This document shows positions 29,367 to 38,932 of a stretch of 64,000 nt of DNA, in pieces. The DNA comes from Tenuifilum sp. 4138str (GTDB lineage: Bacteria; Bacteroidota; Bacteroidia; Bacteroidales; Tenuifilaceae): positions 122,836 through 186,835 of the forward strand of contig NZ_JBGCUE010000006.1 of NCBI RefSeq assembly GCF_041102575.1, given 5' to 3'. The position numbers and the translations under genes were made by a program. Positions within the stretch are counted from its first letter, which is position 1; every line of letters begins with the position of its first letter. Below the pieces are notes generated by a model. That model saw nothing but the letters and a program-made list of their open reading frames with translations, was not told where the DNA came from and made no database searches.

Positions 29367-32300
29367 TTACCACCCGGGAATAAAGTTGATACCCCAGTTT
29401 GCCGCCTTGAATCCGCCTAGCTGGTAGGGTATTGCATAGTAAGGTTCCAGAATAAGCATTCCGAACAGATTTATCCTAAGGCTAATCCCTGAACTTACAA
29501 AGGGTGTTCGGTCGTTTATGGAGGTGGGTTTCCATTTTAAGCTTGGCGGGTACTCCTTTGTCCATGCTATACCAGCATCGGTAAAGAATGCTAGTTCAGT
29601 AAACAATGTACCCGACTTGATTAAGGTCAAACGCTCAGGGCCTGTAAAAGGAACTCGTATTTCAAAATTAGCAACCGCTATATGGTTTCCGGTTAGCTGG
29701 TCAATGGTTACATTGCCCGATTGGCCATAGTTAATAAATGAATTGCTATCGTATCCCCTAACATACCAAGGGTAGCCAATGTATAGCGGGTATAGTATGT
29801 TATCGTTTATTGATGTGCCAAATCGACCGTAGTATAGGGCGCGGAAAGCAAAGCTAAGCGGTTTACGGAATATATATTTACGCATGTCGGCTAAGGCACC
29901 CCAGTAGTTATATTCCCCAAGGGTTCTTGAAGCCTGGAACCGCATCCTGTGCCCACGCATGGGCGAGGCTATACCAAAGTCGGAGTTATCGTACACATAT
30001 GCTAAACTCGATTGTTGTAACCAAAAGCCCGGTGGTACTTCCCCTTTCTTGCGTTCGGAACCGTAATAGTAGCCATCAATGTAATAGTTTGAGTAGATAT
30101 CGGCTCTGTAATAGTAGCGGGCTATTGACCCACTTAGCTCAAACCGCTGTGTGGATGATAAGGGAAAATATGAAAGTAGTCCCGTGGCGGTTTCGAACAT
30201 TCGTATCTGAATGAGCTGAAAATCTTCAACTATTACAGGCTCGCCATTTATTTGCCTGTGGAGAGTATCGTACCCGTATTGTCCGAAAGAGTAAGGGATA
30301 TGGGAGGCTGTTACACCCCAAGTGATGTACTTTTTTTGCTGGAGGAATGCTACTTGCCCGCCAAAATCATATATTTCGCCGTTAAGCGATAATCCGGTAT
30401 ACACCATGTTCTTGCCAGTGATATCGCTAAAAAGCATTTCTACCCCGCCAGCCATACCTGTTCCGTATGGCGAGGTACTTATACCCATGCCGATATTGGA
30501 AATATAATCGAGTTTAAACTTGGGCTTAAACGGTACGGTTTTAAATGAATCGACCAAAACCACAGGTAGGTTTTTATCCGAAAGATTTTTATCAACCAAA
30601 CCTTCAGTTGCCCTATTTACTGGAGGAAGGATAGATGCGTTAAAATCAACTTGATATGGATTTATTCTAACCGGTTTAAAATCGGAGCTATCGGCAGTAT
30701 ATATGGAGTACTTGCTTTTGAAGAAATGGGAGTAAACCACCTCATCGTTCTCACGGGCTACGCTCATGGCCGGTGCAAGCGGTGTCATTCCCGAGATACC
30801 GGTTAAAATTCTTGTCATCCTGTAAACTTCGCCGCTTTCAATGTTAAACCTGAAAAGGTTACGGTATCCATCGCAGTTTGAAAGGAAGTAAATTTCCTTG
30901 TTGTTGGCTGAAAACATTGGGTTTACATTATCGGCACCGGGGAGAATATCGAAAACATTAATGGTTTTAGTCTCAACATCTAATGTGGCAAGGTTATACC
31001 CTGTTTTTCCGTTAGCTGATGTTTGTGAGGGTTTATCGGTTGAAAAAACAATGGTTTTGCCATCGCTCGACCATGCAGGATGTATATTGCACCAGGGGTC
31101 GTTGGTGAGGCGGTCAACCTTTTTAATCCTTAAATCGTACTGGTATAAATCGTTAACCCCATTTACAAGTCCTGATACCACAATGCTACTACCATCGGGC
31201 GACCAGGCGGGATAGTTGAACGATGGAACACCGGGTATGGTGAACTCCTGAATGAGTTTACCATCAAAAACATCAACAATAATCAATTTGCTTTTACCCT
31301 TGCTAAATCCTACAAAGGCAAACATTCGGCTATCGGGCGACCATGTCCCGGCCGACTCAATAAAGTTGAGAGCATCTATCTCATTATCGTGCACTATACT
31401 CGATAACCTTCTTATAATTTTACCGCTTATGGCATGTGCCAGGTAAAGGTCAATAGAAAAGAGGTCCTTTTCGGAGTAAAAAGCCACATATCGCCCATCG
31501 GGGCTTACCGATGGCGAAATGTTTATTTCGCCTGCATTTCGTTCAAAAAGGATTCGGGTTCCGTTAGGATCTTCAACCGTATCGGGCATGGTACGCTTAA
31601 AATAGTCATAGTATACCGATTTCCAGAGAGTTGAGAACGATTGCTCGTTCAACCCAAGGTAACGCATGAGTGCAAAGTTGTAGCCCCGCTTTGCGGTTTC
31701 CTTGAATATTGGGTTTATAAGGCTATCGCCAAATGTTCGCCCAATAAACGACCAGAATGCGTGTCCCCAGCGGTAAGGGAAGTACTTGTTGGGGTAGTAG
31801 GTCATATCCTCAAGGGTGGGAAACCTATCGTTAATTACAGCATCGCGCATCCACATTGCAGTTTGGTAGTCGTATGTGCCCAGCGATAGGTACTCGGCCA
31901 TGCCCTCTACCATCCAGAGTGGAAGGTTCCGAACTGAGTTGAGCGAAGTGGAATCGCCATTAATCAAAGAGTTATACTGAAAAGCATGCACAAGCTCGTG
32001 CCCAAGGACGTGATCGGTTTGCTGCCACGTTTCCGTTAATGGGAAGATTACACGGTTTTTCAGGGCCTCTGTTACACCACCAGTTCCCACTCCAACGCTC
32101 CCCGATATAGCCGTGGTTTGCTGGAAATCGGCATGATCGTTATAGAGCAGTATTGGGTTTTTTGTTATAATGGAATCCCTGAAAACCTGGTAGTGCCTAT
32201 CGTACCACTTTTCGGCTGAAAGCGATATGATATTAAGTAGACTATCGTTTTTCAGGTAATGGTAAACCTCAAAATTTGGGGTTTGGTAAACGGAAAACTT

Positions 32301-32405
32301 AAAATTCTTGTAAATGGGTTTATTTCTGCCAAAGTATTGGCCATAAGCAATTTGACTAATGAAAGTAAGTGCCAAAAGGATTGAAATAGAATAACTTCTA
32401 TTCAT
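29367..32405 (-). CDS. Surface protein: zinc-peptidase-like domain, beta-propeller and Omp85-like barrel
   Basis: 1012 residues from ATG 32405, where a signal peptide begins (YSISILLALTFISQIAYG). Residues ~25-280 resemble the peptidase MA-like gluzincin fold: LGHELVHAFQYN gives HExxH (His136, Glu137, His140), with Glu167 in WMVEGMAEYL as probable third ligand. Residues ~290-590 carry TolB/PD40 propeller repeats (SPDGRYVAFYS, WSPDSRMFAFV, WSPDGSSIVVS, WSSDGKTIVFS). The last ~350 residues are beta-rich with a Bam/TamA-like surface-antigen pattern (YIGYPWYVRGYDSN, FEIRVPFTGPERL), predicting an outer-membrane barrel. This triple fusion occurs in Bacteroidota, but its job is unknown. Longer start at 32444 rejected because it precedes the signal peptide. 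Confidence 0.82.
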   Translation of the reverse strand: MNRSYSISILLALTFISQIAYGQYFGRNKPIYKNFKFSVYQTPNFEVYHYLKNDSLLNIISLSAEKWYDRHYQVFRDSIITKNPILLYNDHADFQQTTAISGSVGVGTGGVTEALKNRVIFPLTETWQQTDHVLGHELVHAFQYNSLINGDSTSLNSVRNLPLWMVEGMAEYLSLGTYDYQTAMWMRDAVINDRFPTLEDMTYYPNKYFPYRWGHAFWSFIGRTFGDSLINPIFKETAKRGYNFALMRYLGLNEQSFSTLWKSVYYDYFKRTMPDTVEDPNGTRILFERNAGEINISPSVSPDGRYVAFYSEKDLFSIDLYLAHAISGKIIRRLSSIVHDNEIDALNFIESAGTWSPDSRMFAFVGFSKGKSKLIIVDVFDGKLIQEFTIPGVPSFNYPAWSPDGSSIVVSGLVNGVNDLYQYDLRIKKVDRLTNDPWCNIHPAWSSDGKTIVFSTDKPSQTSANGKTGYNLATLDVETKTINVFDILPGADNVNPMFSANNKEIYFLSNCDGYRNLFRFNIESGEVYRMTRILTGISGMTPLAPAMSVARENDEVVYSHFFKSKYSIYTADSSDFKPVRINPYQVDFNASILPPVNRATEGLVDKNLSDKNLPVVLVDSFKTVPFKPKFKLDYISNIGMGISTSPYGTGMAGGVEMLFSDITGKNMVYTGLSLNGEIYDFGGQVAFLQQKKYITWGVTASHIPYSFGQYGYDTLHRQINGEPVIVEDFQLIQIRMFETATGLLSYFPLSSTQRFELSGSIARYYYRADIYSNYYIDGYYYGSERKKGEVPPGFWLQQSSLAYVYDNSDFGIASPMRGHRMRFQASRTLGEYNYWGALADMRKYIFRKPLSFAFRALYYGRFGTSINDNILYPLYIGYPWYVRGYDSNSFINYGQSGNVTIDQLTGNHIAVANFEIRVPFTGPERLTLIKSGTLFTELAFFTDAGIAWTKEYPPSLKWKPTSINDRTPFVSSGISLRINLFGMLILEPYYAIPYQLGGFKAANWGINFIPGW

Positions 32406-32557
32406 TTTATTTAAACTTTTTAGTTTTAAACAGTGAGCCTGCAAGGTAAGTTTTTTACCACAAAAATTGCACCTAAATCACATAAATTTAACCAAATCTC
32501 ACTTGAAATGTTTCAATTTTTAACCTAAATTTATGGAAACCAAAAACCCTGTTAGCT

Positions 32558-32812
32558 ATGGAAAACAACCACACAATTTTGGGTATTAAAATTACCGATA
32601 GAATTAAGGAGGCCGGCGAGGTTCAACGGGTTTTAACCCGTTACGGGTGCTCAATTAAAACCCGTTTGGGTTTACACGAGGTTTCTGACGACTACTGCAG
32701 TTCCTCGGGATTAATACTACTTGAGCTTACTGGCCCCGCCGATGACCAAGCAAAATTACACGACGAACTGGTTAAAATACCCGGAGTTATTACTCGAAGA
32801 ATGGATTTTTAG
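32558..32812 (+). CDS. Small ACT-like protein (TM1266 family)
   Basis: 84 residues predicted as beta-alpha-beta-beta-alpha-beta, the ferredoxin-like ACT fold. The pattern GIKITDRIKEAGEVQRVLTRYGCSIKTRLGLHEV resembles the TM1266 'iron-only hydrogenase system regulator' family, which may bind a small ligand. No hydrogenase or HydEFG gene is in the window. A terminator follows at 32835-32869, so it is a single-gene unit. Family assignment is moderate; function is not known. Confidence 0.65.
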   Translation: MENNHTILGIKITDRIKEAGEVQRVLTRYGCSIKTRLGLHEVSDDYCSSSGLILLELTGPADDQAKLHDELVKIPGVITRRMDF

Positions 32813-32834
32813 TGGTTTGACCTAATCCATATTG

Positions 32835-32869
32835 AGTTCGGCCACAGGAACAATCGGCCGAACTTTTTT
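32835..32869 (+). terminator. Intrinsic terminator after the ACT-like gene
   Basis: Stem AGTTCGGCC / GGCCGAACT (32835-32843 and 32856-32864) with a 12-base loop, then a T-run. Confidence 0.85.
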
Positions 32870-32981
32870 ATTGCTTTGTTGCATGAGTGAGGTAAAACAT
32901 AAAGAATTATTGTTTGACGTTAATATTTGCAAAACTCAAAACAACCCTGCCGGCTGAGGAGTTTTACTGTCTAAAAAATTA

Positions 32982-32989
32982 TATCTTTG
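32982..32989 (+). promoter_or_regulatory. -7 box for the surE-lpxB-gld run
   Basis: TATCTTTG matches TAnnTTTG, 24 bases before the surE ATG at 33014. No exact -33 element. An in-frame TTG at 32987 lies inside this box and is therefore not the start. Confidence 0.55.
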
Positions 32990-33013
32990 CCAATTAACAC
33001 AAATCAGAAAAGG

Positions 33014-33841
33014 ATGTTTGAGGGAAACGGTGAGCTGAAAAGACCAACAATACTTGTAACCAACGATGATGGATTCAGGGCTGCCGGTATTGAAGCACTT
33101 GTTGAAATGGTAAAACCCTTTGGGAATGTTGTGGTTGTTGCTCCTGAGGAAGGGCATTCCGGCATGTCGCATGCTATAACCATTAAAACTCCCTTGAGGT
33201 TAAAAAAACGTAAACGTACCGATGATGTTGAATTCTACTCCGTTAACGGTACCCCTGTGGATTGCGTGAAACTTGCCATGAACCAGATTTTTACAAGTAA
33301 GTTGCCCGACTTGGTAGTATCGGGTATTAACCATGGCTCAAACTCGTCCATTAGCATAATATACAGTGGCACCATGGCTGCAGCCATTGAGGGATGCTTG
33401 TACGGTGTACCTTCCATTGGCTTTTCTATTCTTGATTACGACGAAAACCCCGACTTTACTGCTGCTATTGAGTATGGAAGGTTTATAGTTAAAAACGTAC
33501 TTGAAAATGGGTTAACTCCAGGCTCGTGTCTCAATGTGAATGTTCCTGTTTTGCCGTTAAAATCAGTAAAAGGGGTAAAGGTTACACGCCAGAATAAAGG
33601 CACTTGGCGCGAGGAATTTGAAAAGCGAACCGATCCCAGAGGTGTTGATTACTACTGGTTAACCGGATACTTCCTGAACGAGGAACCCAATGCAACCGAT
33701 ACTGATGAGTACTGGCTTAACCAGGGGTATATCACAGTTGTACCGGTTCAGGTAGATTTGACCGATTACAAAGAACTCGATCGTATAAAATCGTGGCGGT
33801 TTGACCAAATTGCAATTTCGCATGCAGAAAAGAATAAGTAA
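33014..33841 (+). CDS. surE: 5'/3'-nucleotidase SurE
   Basis: Metal-dependent phosphatase of nucleoside monophosphates in the cytoplasm. 275 residues from ATG 33014. The metal site is visible: Asp18/Asp19 in ILVTNDDGF, Ser in APEEGHSGMSHA and Asn in VSGINHGSNSS. FYSVNGTPVDCVKLA is also typical. It is the first gene of a long plus-strand series (small membrane protein, lpxB, SpoIID-like, gldF, gldG, DUF4340) with overlaps or gaps of at most 24 bases, so co-transcription is likely. Confidence 0.95.
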   Translation: MFEGNGELKRPTILVTNDDGFRAAGIEALVEMVKPFGNVVVVAPEEGHSGMSHAITIKTPLRLKKRKRTDDVEFYSVNGTPVDCVKLAMNQIFTSKLPDLVVSGINHGSNSSISIIYSGTMAAAIEGCLYGVPSIGFSILDYDENPDFTAAIEYGRFIVKNVLENGLTPGSCLNVNVPVLPLKSVKGVKVTRQNKGTWREEFEKRTDPRGVDYYWLTGYFLNEEPNATDTDEYWLNQGYITVVPVQVDLTDYKELDRIKSWRFDQIAISHAEKNK

Positions 33842-34112
33842 TCAGTGGCATGGATACCTGCTTGGAGTTTTGCTGCCCGTTATCACACTGGTAGTTATGT
33901 ATTTATCGCTTGCCAGCGATTTTAGGTTTGTCGATTTTATTAGATATTTAAACGTACGAGGCGATTTGTCCAGAGCATTATCGCTTGCCGTTTTACCCAA
34001 TCTTGGCCTGTTTTTTGTATTTATTTGGACCGATAGGCTCAAGGCCGCTCAGGGTGTACTGGGTAGCACCATAATTCTTGCTTTAATAATTGTTTTCATG
34101 CGTTTTATGTAG
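33822..34112 (+). CDS. Small membrane protein of unknown function
   Basis: 96 residues from ATG 33822, overlapping the end of surE by 20 bases. Three hydrophobic segments are visible (YLLGVLLPVITLVVMYLSL, VLPNLGLFFVFIWTD and STIILALIIVFMRFM), so it is an inner-membrane protein with almost no soluble part. Position between surE and lpxB is, from memory, recurrent in Bacteroidota. A role in envelope biogenesis is possible but not shown. A TTG at 33801 would give a longer form and is less likely. Confidence 0.7.
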   Translation: MQKRISNQWHGYLLGVLLPVITLVVMYLSLASDFRFVDFIRYLNVRGDLSRALSLAVLPNLGLFFVFIWTDRLKAAQGVLGSTIILALIIVFMRFM

Positions 34113-34118
34113 ATTAAA

Positions 34119-35243
34119 ATGAAATACTTTATAGTTGCAGGCGAAGCATCGGGCGATTTACACGCATCAAATCTGATGAAGGGTATTAAAAATAATGATC
34201 CTGATGCCGATTTCTGTTTCTTTGGTGGCGATTTAATGGCTGAGCAGGGAGGTACCCTTTTAAAGCATTACCGCGATATGGCCTTTATGGGTTTTTTGGA
34301 GGTTTTACTTAACCTACGAACCATAAAGGCTAACATGGAACTCTGTAAACAAAGTATTATTCGCTTTAGGCCAGATGTAGTAATACTTGTAGATTATCCC
34401 GGTTTTAACTTACGTATTGCCAGGTTTGCAAAGCTATCCGGATTTAAGGTGTTTTACTACATAGCGCCAAAGGTTTGGGCTTGGAAGGAATCGCGTGTTG
34501 AAAAACTGAAAAGCTTTGTCGATAAGCTTTTTGTGATTTTCCCATTCGAGATTGATTATTTCAGGGGTAAAGGCATTGACCCGGTTTACGAGGGCAACCC
34601 TTCAATTGATGCCATTGCTAACAAACTTACTGATCCAATACCTTTAAGTGATTTTTGTGAAAAAAATGGATTACCTCAAAAACCAATAATAGCACTTGTT
34701 GCAGGTAGCCGAAAGCAGGAAATACGCTACAATTTGCCTGTGATGTTGAATGTAACCAAAAGGTTTCCCGAGTATCAATTTGTAATAGCCGGAGCCCCAT
34801 CGTTGGATTATAGCGTTTACCAACCTTATATTAGTGATACTGGTGTAAGTGTGGTGTTTGGTCAGACCTACCAGTTGCTCTCCTGCTCAACACTTGCCTT
34901 TGTAACTTCTGGGACAGCAACGCTTGAGGCGGCGCTACTGAACGTTCCGCAGGTGGTTTGTTATAGGGGGAACTTCTTCTCCATGCTAATTGCCTGGATG
35001 GTTATTAAGTTGAAGTATATCTCACTGGTGAACCTGAACATGGGGTTTGAGGTTGTTAGGGAGTTGAAACAGTACGATTTGACACCAGATAGTCTTTACA
35101 ACGAGGCCAAAAAACTTTTACCCGGCAATCCGGAACGAGATCGCCAGCTGGAACTTTATGGCCAGCTTAAGGAGAAACTTGGTAAGATGGGTGCATCGGA
35201 ACGAGTGGGTAAAAGGATTGTGGATTTGATAAAATCATCTTAA
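34119..35243 (+). CDS. lpxB: Lipid-A-disaccharide synthase
   Basis: Glycosyltransferase (GT19) that joins UDP-diacyl-glucosamine and lipid X to make the lipid A disaccharide at the inner membrane. 374 residues, standard length. Signatures: FIVAGEASGDLHASNLMKG at the N-terminus, GFLEVLLNL, DYPGFNLRIA, YYIAPKVWAWKESR and the C-terminal TSGTATLEAALL and PQVVCYR. Only 6 bases after the small membrane protein gene. Its presence shows a lipopolysaccharide or lipo-oligosaccharide outer membrane. Confidence 0.96.
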   Translation: MKYFIVAGEASGDLHASNLMKGIKNNDPDADFCFFGGDLMAEQGGTLLKHYRDMAFMGFLEVLLNLRTIKANMELCKQSIIRFRPDVVILVDYPGFNLRIARFAKLSGFKVFYYIAPKVWAWKESRVEKLKSFVDKLFVIFPFEIDYFRGKGIDPVYEGNPSIDAIANKLTDPIPLSDFCEKNGLPQKPIIALVAGSRKQEIRYNLPVMLNVTKRFPEYQFVIAGAPSLDYSVYQPYISDTGVSVVFGQTYQLLSCSTLAFVTSGTATLEAALLNVPQVVCYRGNFFSMLIAWMVIKLKYISLVNLNMGFEVVRELKQYDLTPDSLYNEAKKLLPGNPERDRQLELYGQLKEKLGKMGASERVGKRIVDLIKSS

Positions 35244-35253
35244 ATACTTGCTT

Positions 35254-36438
35254 ATGAGAGTAGTTCTGTTTTCGTTTCTGCTTTTTCTGCCATTCCTATC
35301 GAACTCGCAAAAGTTAAGCATAAGCGTTTTTAACGATACTAATTTAAATACAATACTTGTTACACCCACTAAGGGTGAGTACAGCATGGTACTTGGCGAT
35401 AGTACCATTACAATTAAGCCATTACAAATACTGTATATTAGCCGTCAAGGCGATTCTGTTCTGGTGCGCGACGAGAACCAAAGTTATGGTTCATACAAGC
35501 GGGTCACGCTTATAGGCCAAACCGGCGAAGATGTTTTTCGCCTTAAGCCAATAATTCCTGCAAAACCGGCTCGTTTATACGACGATAATATTACCTTTTA
35601 CGTTGAGTTTAATCGTATTATGGCGGTCAACATAATTAATCGCGAAAAGTATATTGCAGCTGTTGTTCTTGCTGAAACCGGTCCGAATAAGGAATCCGAA
35701 TTGTATAAGGCGCAAGCCTTACTTGCCCGAACTTTTACTGTTACCCATATCCATAAACACCAGTCGGAGGGTTTTAACCTTTGCGATCAGGAGCACTGTC
35801 AGGCATACAAGGGAAGGCCTGAGTTTTTTCAAGAAATTTACGATGCAGTTCTTGATGTAAAGGGTTTGATTGTTGTTGATTCTTCATTAAAGCCAATTAG
35901 CGCTGCATTTCACGCAAACTGTGGTGGACAAACAGCAAACTCCGAGGATGTTTGGATTCAGGCTTTGCCCTACCTCAGGAGCGTAAATGATAGGTATTGT
36001 ACATCGGCACCTAACGCTCGCTGGGAAAGAACAATACCTCTTACCGAATGGAAAAAATTTCTTGCTCAGCAAGGGGTTGACACCGCTAAGGTAACACGCG
36101 ATAACCTTAACTTTTACCCCAAGGAGAGGCCTAAATACTATACTGTTTTAGGTGTAAATATCGCTACAACTGCCGTTCGGAAGTATTTTAAGTTGCGTTC
36201 TGCCTGGTTTACGGTTTCAGCAGGAAAATCAGAGGTTCGGCTTTCGGGTAAAGGATACGGTCATGGTGTGGGAATGTGCCAGGATGGCGCATTAGCTATG
36301 GCCCAGCGCGGTTTCACATACGATAAGATAATCCAGTTTTACTTTAAGGATGTCCAAATTATTGATATTTCCAAGGTTAACCTTGATTCCTTAACACCCG
36401 ACACCCTTGAGGTTAAGCCTTTTGATGTGTTACAGTAA
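35254..36438 (+). CDS. SpoIID/LytB domain protein, exported
   Basis: 394 residues from ATG 35254 (the codon before it, TTG 35248, is less likely), with a signal peptide (VVLFSFLLFLPFLSNSQ). The SpoIID domain spans roughly 100-380: EYIAAVVLAE-type motif as REKYIAAVVLAETGPNKESE, then ALLARTFTV, CDQEHCQAYKG, HANCGGQTANSEDVW and the C-terminal GKGYGHGVGMCQDGALAMAQ. SpoIID cleaves denuded glycan strands in sporulating bacteria. In Bacteroidota, which do not sporulate, such proteins probably act in cell-wall turnover. It lies between lpxB and gldF. Confidence 0.88.
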   Translation: MRVVLFSFLLFLPFLSNSQKLSISVFNDTNLNTILVTPTKGEYSMVLGDSTITIKPLQILYISRQGDSVLVRDENQSYGSYKRVTLIGQTGEDVFRLKPIIPAKPARLYDDNITFYVEFNRIMAVNIINREKYIAAVVLAETGPNKESELYKAQALLARTFTVTHIHKHQSEGFNLCDQEHCQAYKGRPEFFQEIYDAVLDVKGLIVVDSSLKPISAAFHANCGGQTANSEDVWIQALPYLRSVNDRYCTSAPNARWERTIPLTEWKKFLAQQGVDTAKVTRDNLNFYPKERPKYYTVLGVNIATTAVRKYFKLRSAWFTVSAGKSEVRLSGKGYGHGVGMCQDGALAMAQRGFTYDKIIQFYFKDVQIIDISKVNLDSLTPDTLEVKPFDVLQ

Positions 36439-36462
36439 TTTTATCCTAAAACACAAGCATCT

Positions 36463-37194
36463 ATGAAGGCAATTTTTATTAGAGAGCTTCAGAACTTTTT
36501 TTCATCGTTAACCGGATACGTTATTGCAATTATTTTTCTTGTTTTAACTGGTTTGTTTCTTTGGGTGCTGCCCGGTTACACAAACATACTCGATTCAGGG
36601 TATGCAACATTAGAGTCGTTGTTCTACATTGCTCCATGGCTTTTCCTTTTTCTTGTACCTGCGGCAACTATGCGTATGTTTGCCGATGAAAAGAAATCGG
36701 GTACCATTGAGCTAATTCTTACTCGACCCATTTCCGATACCGCAATGGTACTGGGGAAGTTCTTTGCGTCGTTGGTGCTTGTTGCCATAGTTATTGTACC
36801 CACATTCATTTTTGTTTATAGCGTTTCAAATTTGGGGAATCCTTCCGGAAATCTGGATTGGGCTGCAACCTGGGGCTCATACATCGGACTATTTTTCTTA
36901 GCATCAGCCTATGCTGCACTTGGGCTTTTTGCCTCGAGTTTAACCGATAATATGATTGTTGCATTCCTTTCGGCTGTTGCATTATGCTTCGTTTTTTACG
37001 ATGGATTAGCCTGGGTAGCCGAGCTTCAATCCATGGAGTGGGCGCGGTCGGCATTGCTGACTCTTAGCATAAGTGAGCATTACAGCTCGGTTAGCCGGGG
37101 TGTTATTGATTCGCGCGATGTGGTTTACTTTTTATCCATATCATCATTTTTTCTGGCTCTCACCCGTTTAAAACTTCAATCGCGCAGGTGGTAA
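36463..37194 (+). CDS. gldF: Gliding motility-associated ABC transporter permease GldF
   Basis: 243 residues with six hydrophobic segments; ABC-2 type permease. The start FIRELQNFFSSLTGYVIAIIFL and MFADEKKSGTIELILTRPIS are typical of GldF-like permeases. In Flavobacterium johnsoniae GldA, GldF and GldG form an ABC transporter connected with gliding. The gldA ATPase is not in this window. The name is by homology; many non-gliding Bacteroidota carry the same genes. Confidence 0.87.
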   Translation: MKAIFIRELQNFFSSLTGYVIAIIFLVLTGLFLWVLPGYTNILDSGYATLESLFYIAPWLFLFLVPAATMRMFADEKKSGTIELILTRPISDTAMVLGKFFASLVLVAIVIVPTFIFVYSVSNLGNPSGNLDWAATWGSYIGLFFLASAYAALGLFASSLTDNMIVAFLSAVALCFVFYDGLAWVAELQSMEWARSALLTLSISEHYSSVSRGVIDSRDVVYFLSISSFFLALTRLKLQSRRW

Positions 37195-37213
37195 AACCCA
37201 AAAATGGAGTGTT

Positions 37214-38932
37214 ATGAGTGTTAGTGGAAAAATAAAAATTAAAAATATCAAGACATTCGCTGCTTTACTGCTCATAGTACTTGTGGTGAATGTGCTTTCG
37301 TCGTTTTTTTACTTTCGAATCGACCTTACCGAAGATAAAAGGTATACCATACAGTCCGTTAGCCGAGAGGCATTACAGGGATTGGATGATATTGTGGTTA
37401 TCAGAGTGTATCTAGATGGGGAACTGCCGGTTGCCTTTGTTAGAATGAAAAAAGCCCTTGCAGAAACCCTAAGCGAATTTCAAGAGATTGCCGGGAAAAA
37501 AATCCGGTATGAATTTGTCAACCCATACTCTGCTTCGGGGGCAAAAAAGCAGGAGCAATTGTTTCGCCAGTTGGCCGACAAGGGACTTGTTCCAACCAAC
37601 GTTCATGTAAAGGATAATGAGGGCGCAATGATCCAGCGCATCATTTTCCCGGGGTGTATAATTACATACAGGGGAAAGGAGTTGGCGGTGAATCTTTTAA
37701 GGAATAACCCAAATCTTACAGGCGATGAGAATATCAACCTATCCATACAAAACTTTGAGTATGCTTTGGTTGATGCAATTGACCGTGTAACAACCGAAAA
37801 CAGGCAGAGCATTGCTTTTGTTCAGGGACATGGCGAACTCGATGAGTTTGAAACTGGTGATATTGAGCGTGAACTGAATCAGTACTACGAGGTTAGCAGA
37901 GTGATAATAAATGGCGACCCCGACGCCTTAAAACCCTACAAGACTATTATTATTGCCGGGCCTAGCAAGCCATTGCCAGAGGCCGATAAGCTAATCATTG
38001 ACCAGTTCATTATGCAGGGTGGACGAGTACTATGGTTCGTTGACCCCGTTAACGTTAGTATCGATAGTTTATCATCTGGCGCTTCAACCCTGGCTTTTAT
38101 GAATCAGCATAATCTTGATGATATGCTTTTCCGCTATGGCGTTCGCCTTAATCCCTTGCTGATTCAAGACATTCAATGTGCTGTTATTCCGGTAAATACT
38201 GCCCTTGTTGGACAGGAGCCCCGTTTTGTTCCCGCACCCTGGCTTTACTATCCATTGCTCTTACCCCCAGCCGATAACCCTATTACTAAGGGCTTAAACC
38301 TTATTCAGGCCAAATTTATTAGCCCAATTGATACCGTTGGTATGAATGACGAGGTTAAAAAGCGGATACTTTTATCTACATCCAAGGAAACTAAGCTTGT
38401 GAAGATTCCCGCCTTAATCAATCTAAACCAGGTAAGCAAGGGTATAACCCGTTACGAGTTTCAGCATTCAATGCTCCCTGTTGCCGTTGAATTGCAGGGG
38501 ATTTTCAAATCCAACTTTCGAAATCGCCCAATAAATGCAATCCTACCAAATGGTACTATAAAATTCGCTGACAAGAGTAGTTTTACCAAAATGATTGTAG
38601 TTGCCGATGCCGATATCATTCGAAACGATGTCCAGCGTCGCCCAAATGGTGCCTATGTTATTCCGTTGGGTTACGACAGGTTTACACAGCAAACATACGG
38701 AAATAAGGAGTTGGTGGTTAACATGGTAAAATACTTGTGCGATGATAATGGGCTGCTCGATTTACGTTCGAGAGATATTAAACTTCGACTTCTCGACAGG
38801 AAACGGGCTATTAGTGAGCGGTTATACTGGCAGTTGGTTAACATGGTTTTACCATCGCTTATGATTGTAGTTGCTGGAATTATATGGAATTTTGTAAGAC
38901 GAAAGAAATATACTTTTACAGATGTCAAGTAA
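37214..38932 (+). CDS. gldG: Gliding motility-associated ABC transporter component GldG
   Basis: 572 residues: an N-terminal membrane helix (~15-35, FAALLLIVLVVNVLSSFFYF), the signature YFRIDLTEDKRYTIQSVSRE, a long periplasmic region of the DUF4350/Gld type (FVQGHGELDEFETGDIE is typical), and a C-terminal anchor (LVNMVLPSLMIVVAGIIWNFV). It follows gldF by 19 bases and overlaps the DUF4340 gene by 11 bases. It probably acts with GldF as extracytoplasmic part of the transporter. Confidence 0.88.
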   Translation: MSVSGKIKIKNIKTFAALLLIVLVVNVLSSFFYFRIDLTEDKRYTIQSVSREALQGLDDIVVIRVYLDGELPVAFVRMKKALAETLSEFQEIAGKKIRYEFVNPYSASGAKKQEQLFRQLADKGLVPTNVHVKDNEGAMIQRIIFPGCIITYRGKELAVNLLRNNPNLTGDENINLSIQNFEYALVDAIDRVTTENRQSIAFVQGHGELDEFETGDIERELNQYYEVSRVIINGDPDALKPYKTIIIAGPSKPLPEADKLIIDQFIMQGGRVLWFVDPVNVSIDSLSSGASTLAFMNQHNLDDMLFRYGVRLNPLLIQDIQCAVIPVNTALVGQEPRFVPAPWLYYPLLLPPADNPITKGLNLIQAKFISPIDTVGMNDEVKKRILLSTSKETKLVKIPALINLNQVSKGITRYEFQHSMLPVAVELQGIFKSNFRNRPINAILPNGTIKFADKSSFTKMIVVADADIIRNDVQRRPNGAYVIPLGYDRFTQQTYGNKELVVNMVKYLCDDNGLLDLRSRDIKLRLLDRKRAISERLYWQLVNMVLPSLMIVVAGIIWNFVRRKKYTFTDVK

